From positions 1 to 14,447 of the forward strand of contig CAJUIM010000098.1 in the NCBI GenBank assembly GCA_910586275.1: 14,447 nt of DNA, given 5' to 3'. Within the stretch, counting starts at the first letter, position 1, and each line of letters begins with the position of its first letter. The position numbers were made by a program, and so were the translations under genes. The DNA comes from an uncultured Lachnospiraceae bacterium (GTDB lineage: Bacteria > Bacillota > Clostridia > Lachnospirales > Lachnospiraceae). The notes under the pieces are model-generated. The model ran no database searches. It saw only the letters and a program-made list of their open reading frames with translations, and was not told the DNA's origin. Shown here one piece after another: positions 1-6,256 of the stretch.

Positions 1-24
1 AAATACAGGCTTAACACCTATCAG

Positions 25-70
25 CTACCCCGATCTTCACACAAAATCGGGGTAGTCCTATTTTTCTTTC
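25..70 (+). terminator. Rho-independent terminator of a gene left of the window
   Basis: A perfect 10-bp stem (25-34 with 46-55; CTACCCCGAT/ATCGGGGTAG) closes an 11-nt loop and is followed by a T-rich tail (57-69). The T-run is only on the plus-strand side, so it most likely ends a plus-strand transcript that begins before the window. Confidence 0.8.
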
Positions 71-409
71 AAAATATCCGCTTTTCAAGGTAAAATCCCT
101 GCCTTTTCACAAAATAATCCCCGTATGGGCACCATGCCAAACAGTGAATTAAAGAAATATTTCTGTAAATGGATATTTCCGAATCTGAAAAATTCCAAAT
201 TCTGCCATGACAGATTTTCCTTAACTTAACGGCTCACGCATCTAACTAAATGACATTGTAGGGGAAGTAGTTCCCTTTCTTCTGCATATTTATAGGCTCG
301 TTTTCAGTGGGTACACAATCCCGAAAAAAGAGTAGCCCTAATCGCTTTCCTGTAGTATACTTTTGACATAGGTTCTGTCAGGACCAAATGCAAAAGAAAG
401 GATGACCTT
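71..409. other. Non-coding gap upstream of the lipoprotein gene
   Basis: No convincing gene is visible. The stretch contains a 12-bp perfect palindrome AGAAATATTTCT at 153-164, which could be an operator or chance in AT-rich DNA. A TATACT at 356-361 could be a -10 element for the lipoprotein gene, but the matching -35 position (333-338) is poor. A TTGACA at 363-368 has no good -10 partner. I cannot assign the promoter with confidence. Confidence 0.4.
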
Positions 410-1096
410 ATGAAAAAACTATTTTCACTTTCCCTCACTGTCGCCTCTGTCCTACTTTTATCCTCCTGTTCCAGCAGCGTCCCGCAGGCAGACTTTGATT
501 CCCTTCAGGCAGACTACGATTCCCTCCGGGCAAGCTATGATTCCCTCCGGACGGACTACGATAACCTCAGTTCGAGCAATGAGGGGCTCCGGCAGGAACT
601 GGATGCCCTGCAGTCAGAGCATGATTCCTATAAAGAAAAAATGGGACCATATGAGAACCTTGAAGCCGCCGAGGCAGAAGCCCGTCAGATCGAGGCTGAC
701 AGAGTGATCGCCGAGCAAAAGGCTACCGAAGAAGCTGCCGCCGCTGAAGCTGCTGCCGCTAAAGCTGCCGAAGAAGCCCAAGGCTATGAAACCGGCATTA
801 CTTTTGACGACATTGCAAGAAAGCCTGATGATTATATCGGGAAAAAGGTGAAATTCTCCGGCAAGGTCATTCAGGTCATTGAAGGATCTGAAACAATACA
901 GATCCGCCTTGCCATTAATAATGACTACAATCAGGTTGCCCTTTGTGAATATGACTCTTCCATAACTGACTCCCGTGTCCTGGTAGATGACATTATCACA
1001 GTCTATGGAACCTCTGCCGGGACCATCACTTATCAATCCACTATAGGCGGCCAGATCACGGTTCCCGGCATTCTGCTCCAGCGTATTGATCAATAG
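410..1096 (+). CDS. Predicted lipoprotein with coiled coil and C-terminal OB-like domain
   Basis: The 228-residue product starts with a lipoprotein signal peptide: MKK, a hydrophobic stretch, then LSSC with the lipidated cysteine at residue 20. It should therefore be anchored on the outer face of the membrane. Residues 28-55 are four consecutive 7-residue units of the form DYDSLRA, continuing less regularly to about residue 77: a coiled coil. Residues 85-124 are an Ala/Glu-rich linker. Residues 130-226 (beginning TFDDIARKPDDYIGKKVKFSG) resemble the OB-fold domains found at the C-terminus of many Gram-positive lipoproteins (tRNA_anti-like type). AAAGGA lies 7-8 nt before the ATG, which fixes the start. 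The gene is monocistronic, with its own terminator. The function is unknown; position inside the mobile element suggests an element-encoded surface protein, which is inference. Confidence 0.85.
   Translation: MKKLFSLSLTVASVLLLSSCSSSVPQADFDSLQADYDSLRASYDSLRTDYDNLSSSNEGLRQELDALQSEHDSYKEKMGPYENLEAAEAEARQIEADRVIAEQKATEEAAAAEAAAAKAAEEAQGYETGITFDDIARKPDDYIGKKVKFSGKVIQVIEGSETIQIRLAINNDYNQVALCEYDSSITDSRVLVDDIITVYGTSAGTITYQSTIGGQITVPGILLQRIDQ
491..574 (+). repeat. Four tandem 21-bp units encoding heptads
   Basis: The units 491-511, 512-532, 533-553 and 554-574 each encode a heptad (DFDSLQA, DYDSLRA, SYDSLRT, DYDNLSS). The similarity is visible at DNA level (gattccct... in units 1-3), so the coiled coil probably grew by short tandem duplication and could vary in copy number between strains. 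Confidence 0.8.
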
Positions 1097-1122
1097 CTCT
1101 TTTATGGCACCTTTTCTAAGCG

Positions 1123-1160
1123 TACTGGCCCTGAATCCTTTTTCAGGGCCAGTATTTCTA
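1123..1160 (+). terminator. Terminator of the lipoprotein gene
   Basis: A 13-bp perfect stem (1123-1135 with 1142-1154) closes a 6-nt loop and is followed by TTTCT, 26 bp after the lipoprotein stop codon. Confidence 0.85.
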
Positions 1161-1560
1161 TGCTGATGCCGTTTAACTTCGCCCAAATCTTGTGGCATCC
1201 CATACACAACAATTGACGGTCGGCATAAAAGATCCTATGAAGGGCTCAAATTGCGTGCACTAAAGAGACTGCCCAACCATTTGGGAATCAGCCCTGATTA
1301 TTGGGCGGATGATAATTTGTCCAATCCCCTCCCCTCCAACAATGATACTACTTTAGCATATTCTTTGTTTCAGTTCTACTTATATGTAAAGTTTTCCCGA
1401 TTTCGGGAAATTTTTCCAGAGGCCTTGACAAAATGCTGGAGGTGCCGGACTTTGTGAAGGAGCTGCTCTTGGACACCTTCGCCAAATGCCTTGCCCTATG
1501 ATGCCCCTGCCTGACCGGACGCACAATGACACAGTGGACATTTTTAGGATGCCTATTGGG
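1161..1560. other. Gene-free stretch with hairpins, possibly decayed DNA
   Basis: No intact gene is supported. Visible structure: a two-tier hairpin at 1271-1306 (outer GCCCAA/TTGGGC, inner AATCAG/CTGATT), and a terminator-like hairpin at 1393-1410 followed by TTTTT. The phase at 1426-1502 reads as a plausible amphipathic tail (DKMLEVPDFVKELLLDTFAK) ending in TGA at 1500-1502. The last could be the remnant of a degraded gene, but no family is recognised. Confidence 0.4.
1393..1416 (+). terminator. Terminator-like hairpin inside the gene-free stretch
   Basis: TTTCCCG (1393-1399) pairs with CGGGAAA (1404-1410) around a 4-nt loop, and a run of T follows. No complete gene ends just before it on the plus strand. 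Confidence 0.45.
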
Positions 1561-1618
1561 AAAGAGGAACCTCCAGACTGCATGGGCTTGCAGTCTGGAG
1601 GTTCCTCTTTGTTTTTAT
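1561..1618. terminator. Strong terminator hairpin, 22-bp perfect stem
   Basis: The arms 1561-1582 and 1589-1610 are perfect reverse complements around a 6-nt loop (TGGGCT). A T-rich tail (TTTGTTTTT) follows on the plus side. It lies 65 bp beyond the stop of the minus-strand gene at 1675-1950, where the minus-side tail is shorter (CTCTTT is part of the stem). It may act in both directions. Confidence 0.8.
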
Positions 1619-1674
1619 GGCGCAGAATAATTGTATTCCACCCGCATTCCAGGCGGCATGGAGAATCCCGGCGG

Positions 1675-1950
1675 CTAATGCGAATTGACCCACCTTTTAT
1701 ACTCTTCCCAGCTATCCTTTGACAGGCAGATTTCGGAATAGCAGAAGTCCCTGTTAGTCAGGATTCGCCATATCTTCTTAATCTTATCCAAGAAGCCACG
1801 CTGTTCCCGGTACCAGTTCCCGTTAAGGTATGACAGGTAACAGTAATCACCGTCTCCATAGTCCCTGATCTCGATGTGCAGGCTTTCCTGGCAGCCGCAG
1901 GAGCAGGTGACAATCAGCTGGTTGTTGTCGGAAGTTGTCAGTACGGACAT
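1675..1950 (-). CDS. Small conserved-type hypothetical protein, 91 aa
   Basis: AAAGGAGGA sits 6 nt before an ATG at 1950, which supports this start over the longer in-frame extension to 2004. The product begins MSVLTTSDNNQLIVTCSCGC and has no signal peptide or membrane segment. Its N-terminal half carries a Cys cluster (C-S-C-G-C, about residues 16-20) that could bind metal. The rest is rich in aromatic and charged residues (LNGNWYREQ, FLDKIKKIWRIL) and ends EEYKRW. From memory, similar short proteins with the pattern 'CxCGC...NGNWY...KLKKIW' occur on Clostridia plasmids and integrated elements, with no known role. It stands alone between its own promoter candidate and a terminator. Function is not assigned. 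Confidence 0.75.
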   Translation of the reverse strand: MSVLTTSDNNQLIVTCSCGCQESLHIEIRDYGDGDYCYLSYLNGNWYREQRGFLDKIKKIWRILTNRDFCYSEICLSKDSWEEYKRWVNSH

Positions 1951-2020
1951 TTTAACTCCTCCTTTGCTCGGGTGACGCAGGGATGCCTGCTGCGCTGCAT
2001 GCATCTCCCGCCATCTCTGA

Positions 2021-2048
2021 TGTATATATTTTTTTAAGCAGGCCTCAA
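2021..2048 (-). promoter_or_regulatory. Candidate promoter of the 91-aa gene
   Basis: On the minus strand TTGAGG (2048-2043) and TATACA (2026-2021) are separated by 16 bp, about 70 bp upstream of the ATG at 1950. The match is moderate only. Confidence 0.3.
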
Positions 2049-2079
2049 GCTGATGTCAATGGGAACCATAAAGGCCAAG

Positions 2080-2127
2080 AAGAACCCCCGAGCTGTGCCG
2101 CAGCACGGTTCGGGGATTCGTTCTTTT
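2080..2127. terminator. Terminator hairpin downstream of the short Xre gene
   Basis: The arms 2080-2098 and 2103-2121 pair over about 17 of 19 positions, including CCCC/GGGG, and TTCTTTTG follows on the plus side. In the minus direction it follows the Xre gene at 2249-2452. Its sequence is closely related to the hairpin at 2690-2731 (shared AAGAACCCCCGA, CTGTG and CGGGGATTC), which suggests duplication. Confidence 0.7.
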
Positions 2128-2175
2128 GTCCCGATGGACTCATCATTGCTTTTTGCCTGCTGGCATCATAGCATA

Positions 2176-2192
2176 TGCAAATCTTATTTGCA
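2176..2192. repeat. Short perfect inverted repeat
   Basis: TGCAAAT and ATTTGCA (7 bp each) flank a 3-nt spacer, 57 bp beyond the stop of the Xre gene. It could be a protein-binding site or a small hairpin; no T-tail is present. Confidence 0.4.
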
Positions 2193-2248
2193 AGGTACAT
2201 TTCTTTTCCACAAAGAAATTTGCCGCTGAGATTATCAGCCCGTCCTGC

Positions 2249-2452
2249 TCACTGATTATACTCCGACCAGAACAGATCCTTAAACGCCACGCCCATCCCC
2301 GCGCAGATCCGCTCCAGTTCATCCAGCGTCGGGGACACTTTCCCGTTCTCTATGTTGTTGAGCGTCGTCTTTCCCAAGCCAGTCATACGCTCCAGTTCCT
2401 GCAATGTAATCCCCCTTTCGTGCCTCACCTGCCACAAAAGGATCTCCGCCAT
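2249..2452 (-). CDS. Short Xre-family HTH transcriptional regulator, 67 aa
   Basis: The product is little more than one Cro/C1-type helix-turn-helix domain: residues ~5-60 contain LQELERMTGLGKTTLNNIENGK followed by SPTLDELERICAGMGV, the usual five-helix pattern. It ends FKDLFWSEYNQ. GGAGGT lies 7 nt before the ATG at 2452, so this start is preferred over the 99-codon open frame. Single-domain Xre proteins usually bind operators as dimers in phage and conjugative elements; here it probably tunes element genes. A truncated relative of its 3' end lies at 2780-2830, so the gene was once duplicated. Confidence 0.85.
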   Translation of the reverse strand: MAEILLWQVRHERGITLQELERMTGLGKTTLNNIENGKVSPTLDELERICAGMGVAFKDLFWSEYNQ

Positions 2453-2616
2453 CCCGCTACCTCCATGGATACATACTAACCCATGGCGCGGCATTTTCCT
2501 ACCGGTAAATAATTCCAATCCCCTGTCAGGCCACACACGCACTGCCATGCCGGAACGGCTCCCCCTGACACCAGATAAGGCAAGGAAAATTTTTTAGTTA
2601 AATTCAGAGATGCATA

Positions 2617-2645
2617 TTTAAAGAAATTTCTGCGTATGTTATAAT
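2617..2645 (+). promoter_or_regulatory. Orphan plus-strand promoter candidate with extended -10
   Basis: TTTAAA (2617-2622), 17 bp, then TATAAT (2640-2645) preceded by TGT, giving the extended -10 form TGTTATAAT. A 10-bp palindrome AGAAATTTCT (2622-2631) lies in the spacer and could be an operator. No plus-strand gene follows; the next structure is the U-tailed hairpin at 2690-2740. Confidence 0.45.
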
Positions 2646-2689
2646 TCCAGCAGGCAAAAAGATATGCAGAAGTTCCATGTGAACAAAAG

Positions 2690-2740
2690 AAGAACCCCCG
2701 AACTGTGTTGCCGCACAGTCCGGGGATTCTTACTTTTATA
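2690..2740. terminator. Terminator hairpin, relative of the one at 2080
   Basis: The arms 2690-2707 and 2714-2731 pair over 16 of 18 positions around a 6-nt loop. TACTTTTA follows on the plus side, and on the minus side the strand continues TTCTTTTGTTC. It can therefore end transcripts from both sides: the orphan promoter at 2617-2645 and the decayed Xre copy at 2780-2830. Confidence 0.7.
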
Positions 2741-2779
2741 GCGGCAAAGCAACCACTAAGCTATTTGCTGCTCCTGCCA

Positions 2780-2830
2780 TCACTGATCATACTCCGGCCA
2801 GAACAGCCCCCTGAACGTCACCCCATCCCC
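2780..2830 (-). pseudogene. 3' remnant of a duplicated Xre regulator gene
   Basis: Reading the minus strand, the last codons give TFRGLFWPEYDQ and a TGA at 2782-2780, matching the end of the 67-aa Xre protein (AFKDLFWSEYNQ). The DNA similarity covers 2780-2830 against 2249-2300, with a 1-nt deletion in the remnant near 2821-2823. Beyond 2830 the similarity stops. No start or helix-turn-helix remains, so it is a dead fragment, and it still carries a related terminator downstream. Confidence 0.7.
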
Positions 2831-2896
2831 GAAATTTTCTTGAGATGGTAACCCCCGCTTGCCCAAATACATACCGAATCTTGGCAGCTGCCTTTC

Positions 2897-4033
2897 TTAT
2901 CTCATTCTGATGATGTTTCCCGGCATCCTTTCCGCTAATGTCCCCGCCTCCAGAAAGCAGTACCGCTCTATTTCATCCGCACTGCACCCAATCTCATCGA
3001 CAATCTGTGACCGTGATACCTTTACGCTGTCAAGCAGCAGCCCCGTTGCCTGCTTCAGCAGAAACGGGGTCTCAATCTGTATCAGGTCGTCCAACGGCTC
3101 CCTGCGCCAGTAGCCCCTTTTAGTCATCTGCCCCTTGAGATACCGGATCTGGTTCTCGCTAAGCAGCCCTAGGTCGTCGCACCTGTAAATCATGCTGCTG
3201 ATGGAGGCCAGCCACTTCCCCTTAAGCCCCACAAAATGGTCTATGGACGATGACTTCACATCCCTTCCGAATGACTCCGCCGGCATCAGGAACGCACCGG
3301 CAAAGATAGTGGCTTCCGCCTCCAGCCTCCTGTCGATTACCGGCTTATCCAAGTCTTTGTCATCCACCAAGTCTGAATGCATGACCATATGCCCCAACTC
3401 ATGCGCTATGCTGAACCGCAGGTTCGCATTCGATTCCTTGTCCCTGCACAGAAAAATATAAGGCCTCCCATCCCTGAAGACCGAAAAGGCATCTATTTTC
3501 CCATACCCGATTCTCATTTCCGACACCATGATCCCATTTCTCTGGATGACATGCATCAGGTTCGGTATGGGGCCGTCACCAAGCCCCCAATATTCCCTCA
3601 GAGCCATTGCATAGCCCTCTATATCCTCCATGCCCAGTTCCTGGCAGACATTGCGGTACCCCACGTCCGGGATATTCACCGCCGGAAATTCCAGATATCT
3701 CTCAAAATAATCTGCAATCTCCTTAAAGATATTGATCTTTGCACAGGCCGCAGCCCTCTCATGTGCCTTGGCCGTGCTCCTGCTCCTGAAAAAAACTGGG
3801 CATCCACTGTCACTCACACTGCCTTTTTTCTCAAAAAAAGCCAGCGGATAGTTCAACTCCCCAGACAGGCGCAGCAGCACGGCATCTGACGGCTTCACCC
3901 TGCCCATCTCATATTGGTTTACCGCCTGCCTGCTCACGTCTATCAGGGATGCCAGGTCAGCCTGCGAATACCCCCTAGACTCCCGGGCAAGCCTGATGCG
4001 TGAAGGAACTGCCCCGTTCTTCCTGATACCCAT
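2897..4033 (-). CDS. Xre-type HTH fused to ImmA/IrrE-type zinc peptidase
   Basis: The product is 378 residues from the ATG at 4033. Residues ~8-65 are a Cro/C1 helix-turn-helix (SRIRLARESRGYSQADLASLIDVSRQAVNQYEMGR). The middle and C-terminal part is an ImmA/IrrE (COG2856) metallopeptidase with HELGH at residues 211-215, preceded by RFSIA, and a candidate third ligand in EAEATIFAGAFLMP about 27 residues later. In ICEBs1 and phages, ImmA cleaves the partner repressor ImmR to release excision genes; here both activities are on one chain. The gene is divergent from the recombinase gene, so it probably represses it and may relieve this by proteolysis (inference). The start is uncertain: GTG at 4042 and ATG at 4039 are also in frame. 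ATG 4033 is chosen because GGGGTG lies 6 nt upstream. Confidence 0.88.
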   Translation of the reverse strand: MGIRKNGAVPSRIRLARESRGYSQADLASLIDVSRQAVNQYEMGRVKPSDAVLLRLSGELNYPLAFFEKKGSVSDSGCPVFFRSRSTAKAHERAAACAKINIFKEIADYFERYLEFPAVNIPDVGYRNVCQELGMEDIEGYAMALREYWGLGDGPIPNLMHVIQRNGIMVSEMRIGYGKIDAFSVFRDGRPYIFLCRDKESNANLRFSIAHELGHMVMHSDLVDDKDLDKPVIDRRLEAEATIFAGAFLMPAESFGRDVKSSSIDHFVGLKGKWLASISSMIYRCDDLGLLSENQIRYLKGQMTKRGYWRREPLDDLIQIETPFLLKQATGLLLDSVKVSRSQIVDEIGCSADEIERYCFLEAGTLAERMPGNIIRMR

Positions 4034-4146
4034 GCCCATCACCCCACACCATTTTCCCTATCTCATTCTTAAAGCCATCCTAAGCCTAACCATGCTCTTT
4101 GTCTTCTTCCAAGCCCCTTCCCATACAGCTATGGCCGATGTACATA

Positions 4147-4175
4147 ATTTTATTATCTTATCATATATCTGTAAA
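4147..4175 (-). promoter_or_regulatory. Promoter of the Xre/ImmA gene
   Basis: On the minus strand TTTACA (4175-4170), a 17-bp spacer and TAAAAT (4152-4147) form a good SigA promoter about 115 bp upstream of the gene. An 8-bp palindrome ATGTACAT (4138-4145) lies next to the -10 box at the expected start point. Confidence 0.7.
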
Positions 4176-4193
4176 GTATTTTAATTCCGTGCA

Positions 4194-4222
4194 TTGATAT
4201 GTGCAACATCATGTACTATAAT
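4194..4222 (+). promoter_or_regulatory. Promoter of the serine recombinase gene
   Basis: TTGATA (4194-4199), a 17-bp spacer and a perfect TATAAT (4217-4222) lie about 80 bp before the recombinase ATG. The spacer is itself an imperfect palindrome (4201-4216, 10 of 16 positions symmetric) and ends ATGTAC, the same six bases as in the palindrome beside the divergent promoter. It is a candidate operator. Confidence 0.75.
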
Positions 4223-4303
4223 ATGGGCATGATAAGGAGATGCTTTCCCACTGATGCATTTCCCTACCCCTGCCCCATTAAAACACGATTGGAGGATGAT
4301 ACC

Positions 4304-5050
4304 ATGGCAAAAGTACTGCGGTGCGCAATCTATATCCGTGTCTCCACGGAAGAACAGCACCTGAACGGCCTTTCCCTTCCGGCGCAGCGCAAAGCCCTCA
4401 CGGAATATGCCGAGGCAAATGGCTTCACCATCGCCGGCTATTATGCAGACGAGGGCATCTCTGCCCGCAAGCCAATGAAATACCGCAAGGGGCTGCTGTC
4501 CCTGCTTGAAGACGTGAAGCAGGACCGGATAGACATGATCCTAGTCACGAAGCTGGACCGGTGGTTCCGTAACATCAAGGACTACAATATCACCGAGGAA
4601 ATACTCCAGGCGCACCACTGCTACTGGAAGACCATCTATGAGAATTATGACTCTTCCACTGCCAACGGGCAGATGGTGATCAACATCATGCTGTCAGTCA
4701 ACCAAGCCGAGTGCGACCGGACATCCGAGAGAATCAAGGCCGTGCTTGACTACAAGCGCTCCATCGGCGAAGTCACAAGCGGGCGGTGCGCCTGCTACGG
4801 GTACCGTGTGGAAGACAACCGGCTTGTGAAGGACGAAAAAGTATCGCACATCATAGATGATGCCTACCGGCACTATTTCAGCTGCTACTCCATCAGGAAC
4901 ACGGTTGCATACCTCAGGGAAAAATACGGTGAGGATGCGCCGTCTGTGAACAAAGTGGACCGCCTCTTCAAAAATGAGACCTATGCCGGAAAGGACAAAG
5001 AAAACTACAGCTACTGTGTGAATATACTTACTGCACCATTTTTCATATAA
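4304..5050 (+). pseudogene. Large serine recombinase, N-terminal half (split by inversion)
   Basis: From the ATG at 4304 (GGAGG 8 nt upstream) the frame has a serine-recombinase catalytic domain: AIYIRVSTEEQ with the nucleophile Ser at residue 14, then TKLDRWFRN near 82-90 with an active-site arginine. The start of the 'recombinase' domain follows (residues ~160-235, CYGYRVEDN to NETYAGK). Homology ends at residue 238 (Cys, codon 5015-5017); the last ten codons (VNILTAPFFI) are read out of inverted DNA. The family is normally 450-550 residues, so the zinc ribbon and coiled coil are missing. They are found on the opposite strand at 5684-5043. This half could still make the catalytic domain but should be unable to recombine normally. 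The longer frame from 4199 runs over the promoter and is not used. Confidence 0.88.
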
Positions 5051-5683
5051 ATTTAAACCCTTTTATTTTATGGGTTTCAGGGTCTATCTCTATGCGGCTT
5101 ATTATGCTTTTCCAGAAAGCGTTCTTATGGGCATTGTCCAAGTTCTCATATATTTCCTTCCAGTTCCCGCTGAAGGCATCTTCCAGCCTTTTGTATGCCG
5201 CCAAGTTCACGGGCGCGGCTTCCTCCTTTATCTGGCGCAGCTTTTCGGAAAGGGCTTCATACTGTGAGTCATAGTATTCCTCGCTAATCCGCCCTTTTTG
5301 GAACTGGATGTTGAGCCTGTCTATTTCTGCCTGGATGCTGGCGGAAGGGGCCTTCCTTGGCTTTCTTCCCATGCTGGCCTTCATTTTGGCTATTTCCTCT
5401 TCAAGCTGTTCCTGAACGTGGCTGACCATATATTCCTCCACGATGTGCTCTGTCAGGTGAGCGCCACTGTGCCGGCCGAATTTGTTGCCGCAGCGGTATT
5501 TGACGTAGATGCTCTCCCCGCCGCCCTTAAGTTTCTGTTTCTTCCGGTACCCGGTAAAGTTGTTCCCGCACCATGGGCATTTGATGAGTGAGCTGAATAT
5601 GTAAGGGGCATAATCCCCTGTCCGTGTCTTTGACTGCGATGTCCTGCGGGCAAGCTGTAACTGCTCCAAGGTTATGTAGGGCT
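5019..5683. other. Inverted DNA segment carrying the recombinase 3' half
   Basis: If this segment is flipped, the plus strand reads ...NYSYC-EPYITLEQ... without a break, giving one recombinase of about 453 residues. The two junctions share ACTGTG: plus strand 5013-5018 and minus strand 5689-5684. The right breakpoint coincides with the junction to the substrate-binding-protein gene. The likely history is a site-specific inversion between the element's end and a look-alike site inside the recombinase gene. Confidence 0.8.
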
Positions 5684-5689
5684 CACAGT
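5043..5689 (-). pseudogene. Large serine recombinase, C-terminal half (inverted)
   Basis: Reading the minus strand from 5684, the product begins EPYITLEQLQLARR. It continues with a zinc ribbon (LIKCPWCGNNFTGY ... KYRCGNKFG...H), then a long charged coiled coil (EEYMVSHVQEQLEEEIAKMK ... YDSQYEALSEKLRQIKEE) and a terminal segment (NAHKNAFWKSIISRIEI) ending with TGA at 5045-5043. This is the normal C-terminal architecture of large serine recombinases, in correct order and without a frameshift, so the split is recent. There is no start codon or ribosome site of its own: the frame upstream continues into antisense of the neighbouring transporter gene. Confidence 0.87.
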
Positions 5690-5702
5690 GGAATTCGAAC
5701 CT
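5684..5702. other. Right attachment junction (attR) of the element
   Basis: To the right of CACAGTG (5684-5690) the plus strand is in-frame coding sequence of a host substrate-binding protein gene (VEFEPHA...). To the left everything belongs to the element. Undoing the inversion gives an original right junction of the form ...GTATATTCA-CACAGTGGAATTCG. attL is not in the window, so the exact core and target duplication cannot be read. Confidence 0.6.
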
Positions 5703-6119
5703 CACGCCACCGCATTGGAAGCAAAAGGCGACGGTCATGTCGTAGCCTCCCTGGGCGAAGATTCCGGCTATGTCCCTTACACCGCATTCAGTGCCAAAAA
5801 AAGCTTTATAGATGCCAATCCGGAACTCATCCAGTCCTTTACCAACGCTCTGCAGAAAGGCATGGACTACGTCCAAAGCCATACGCCGGAAGAAATCGCC
5901 AAAGTAATAGCGCCTCAGTTTGAGGAAACCGATTTAGCCACTATCACCGCTATCGTCACCCGGTATTATGAGCAGGACACTTGGAAAGATAATTTAATCT
6001 TTGAAGCGGATGCCTTTACCTTGCTGCAGGATATCCTGGCCGAAGCCGGCGAACTTTCCGAACGTGTCCCTTACGGCACACTGGTAACCACTCAGTTCGC
6101 CGAAGCAGCCACGCAGTAA
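5688..6119 (+). pseudogene. ABC transporter substrate-binding protein, 3' fragment (NitT/TauT type)
   Basis: The fragment encodes about 143 residues, VEFEPHATALEAKGDGHVVA through YVPYTAFSAKKSFIDANPELI, QSFTNALQKGMDYVQSHTPEE and a C-terminal FAEAATQ. This is the second lobe of NMT1/SsuA/TauA-like periplasmic-binding proteins, which are normally about 320-350 residues lipoproteins that capture nitrate, sulfonates or thiamine-precursor-like ligands outside the cell. The signal peptide and first lobe are missing because the recombinase element interrupts the gene exactly at 5684-5690. The GTG at 5688 is a Val codon of the original gene, not a real start. The frame is otherwise intact, so insertion appears recent. 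The ligand cannot be told from this half. Confidence 0.85.
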
Positions 6120-6163
6120 ACACATTCCTCCCCGGCCGGCAAAAGACCGGATGGATACCATGT

Positions 6164-6245
6164 CCATTCTCCTTAAGTTAAGCGGCAGCCTGCTTCCGGA
6201 AACAAGCATGATTCCGGAAACAGGCTGCCGCTTAACTTAGCGTCC
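6164..6245. repeat. Dispersed palindromic repeat, copy A
   Basis: Arms 6174-6192 and 6221-6239 are perfect 19-bp complements. Inside them TTCCGGAA occurs twice (6194-6201, 6212-6219) and can extend the stem. The element lies in the gap between convergent genes and has no clear T-tail, so it may work as a two-way terminator. It is related to copy B at 10010-10082: both start CCATTC, share CTTAAG, the GGAAA...GCAT...TTCC.GAAAC core and CCGCTTAA, and end with GCGTCC. Confidence 0.75.
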
Positions 6246-6256
6246 CGTTCCATGAT

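Noticed and set aside
300..320. CAGTGGG at about 306-312 as a possible left attachment site
   Set aside because: Only CAGTGG matches the right junction, and the sequence to its left has stop codons in the frame the transporter gene would need.
614..1207. 197-codon minus-strand open frame under the lipoprotein gene
   Set aside because: It is a shadow of the lipoprotein coding sequence; the plus strand has the signal peptide, ribosome site and terminator.
1426..1502. Reading frame DKMLEVPDFVKELLLDTFAK... as a gene
   Set aside because: Very short, with no ribosome site and no recognised family; it could be a gene remnant but cannot be supported.
2080..2740. The two similar hairpins as a CRISPR-like or IS-end repeat pair
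   Set aside because: They are single self-complementary hairpins with T-tails, consistent with terminators; no spacers, transposase or target duplications are present.
5690..5882. Minus-strand open frame continuing the recombinase C-terminal half to 5882
   Set aside because: It is antisense to the substrate-binding-protein fragment and has no recombinase similarity or ribosome site; the real homology starts at the Glu codon at 5684.
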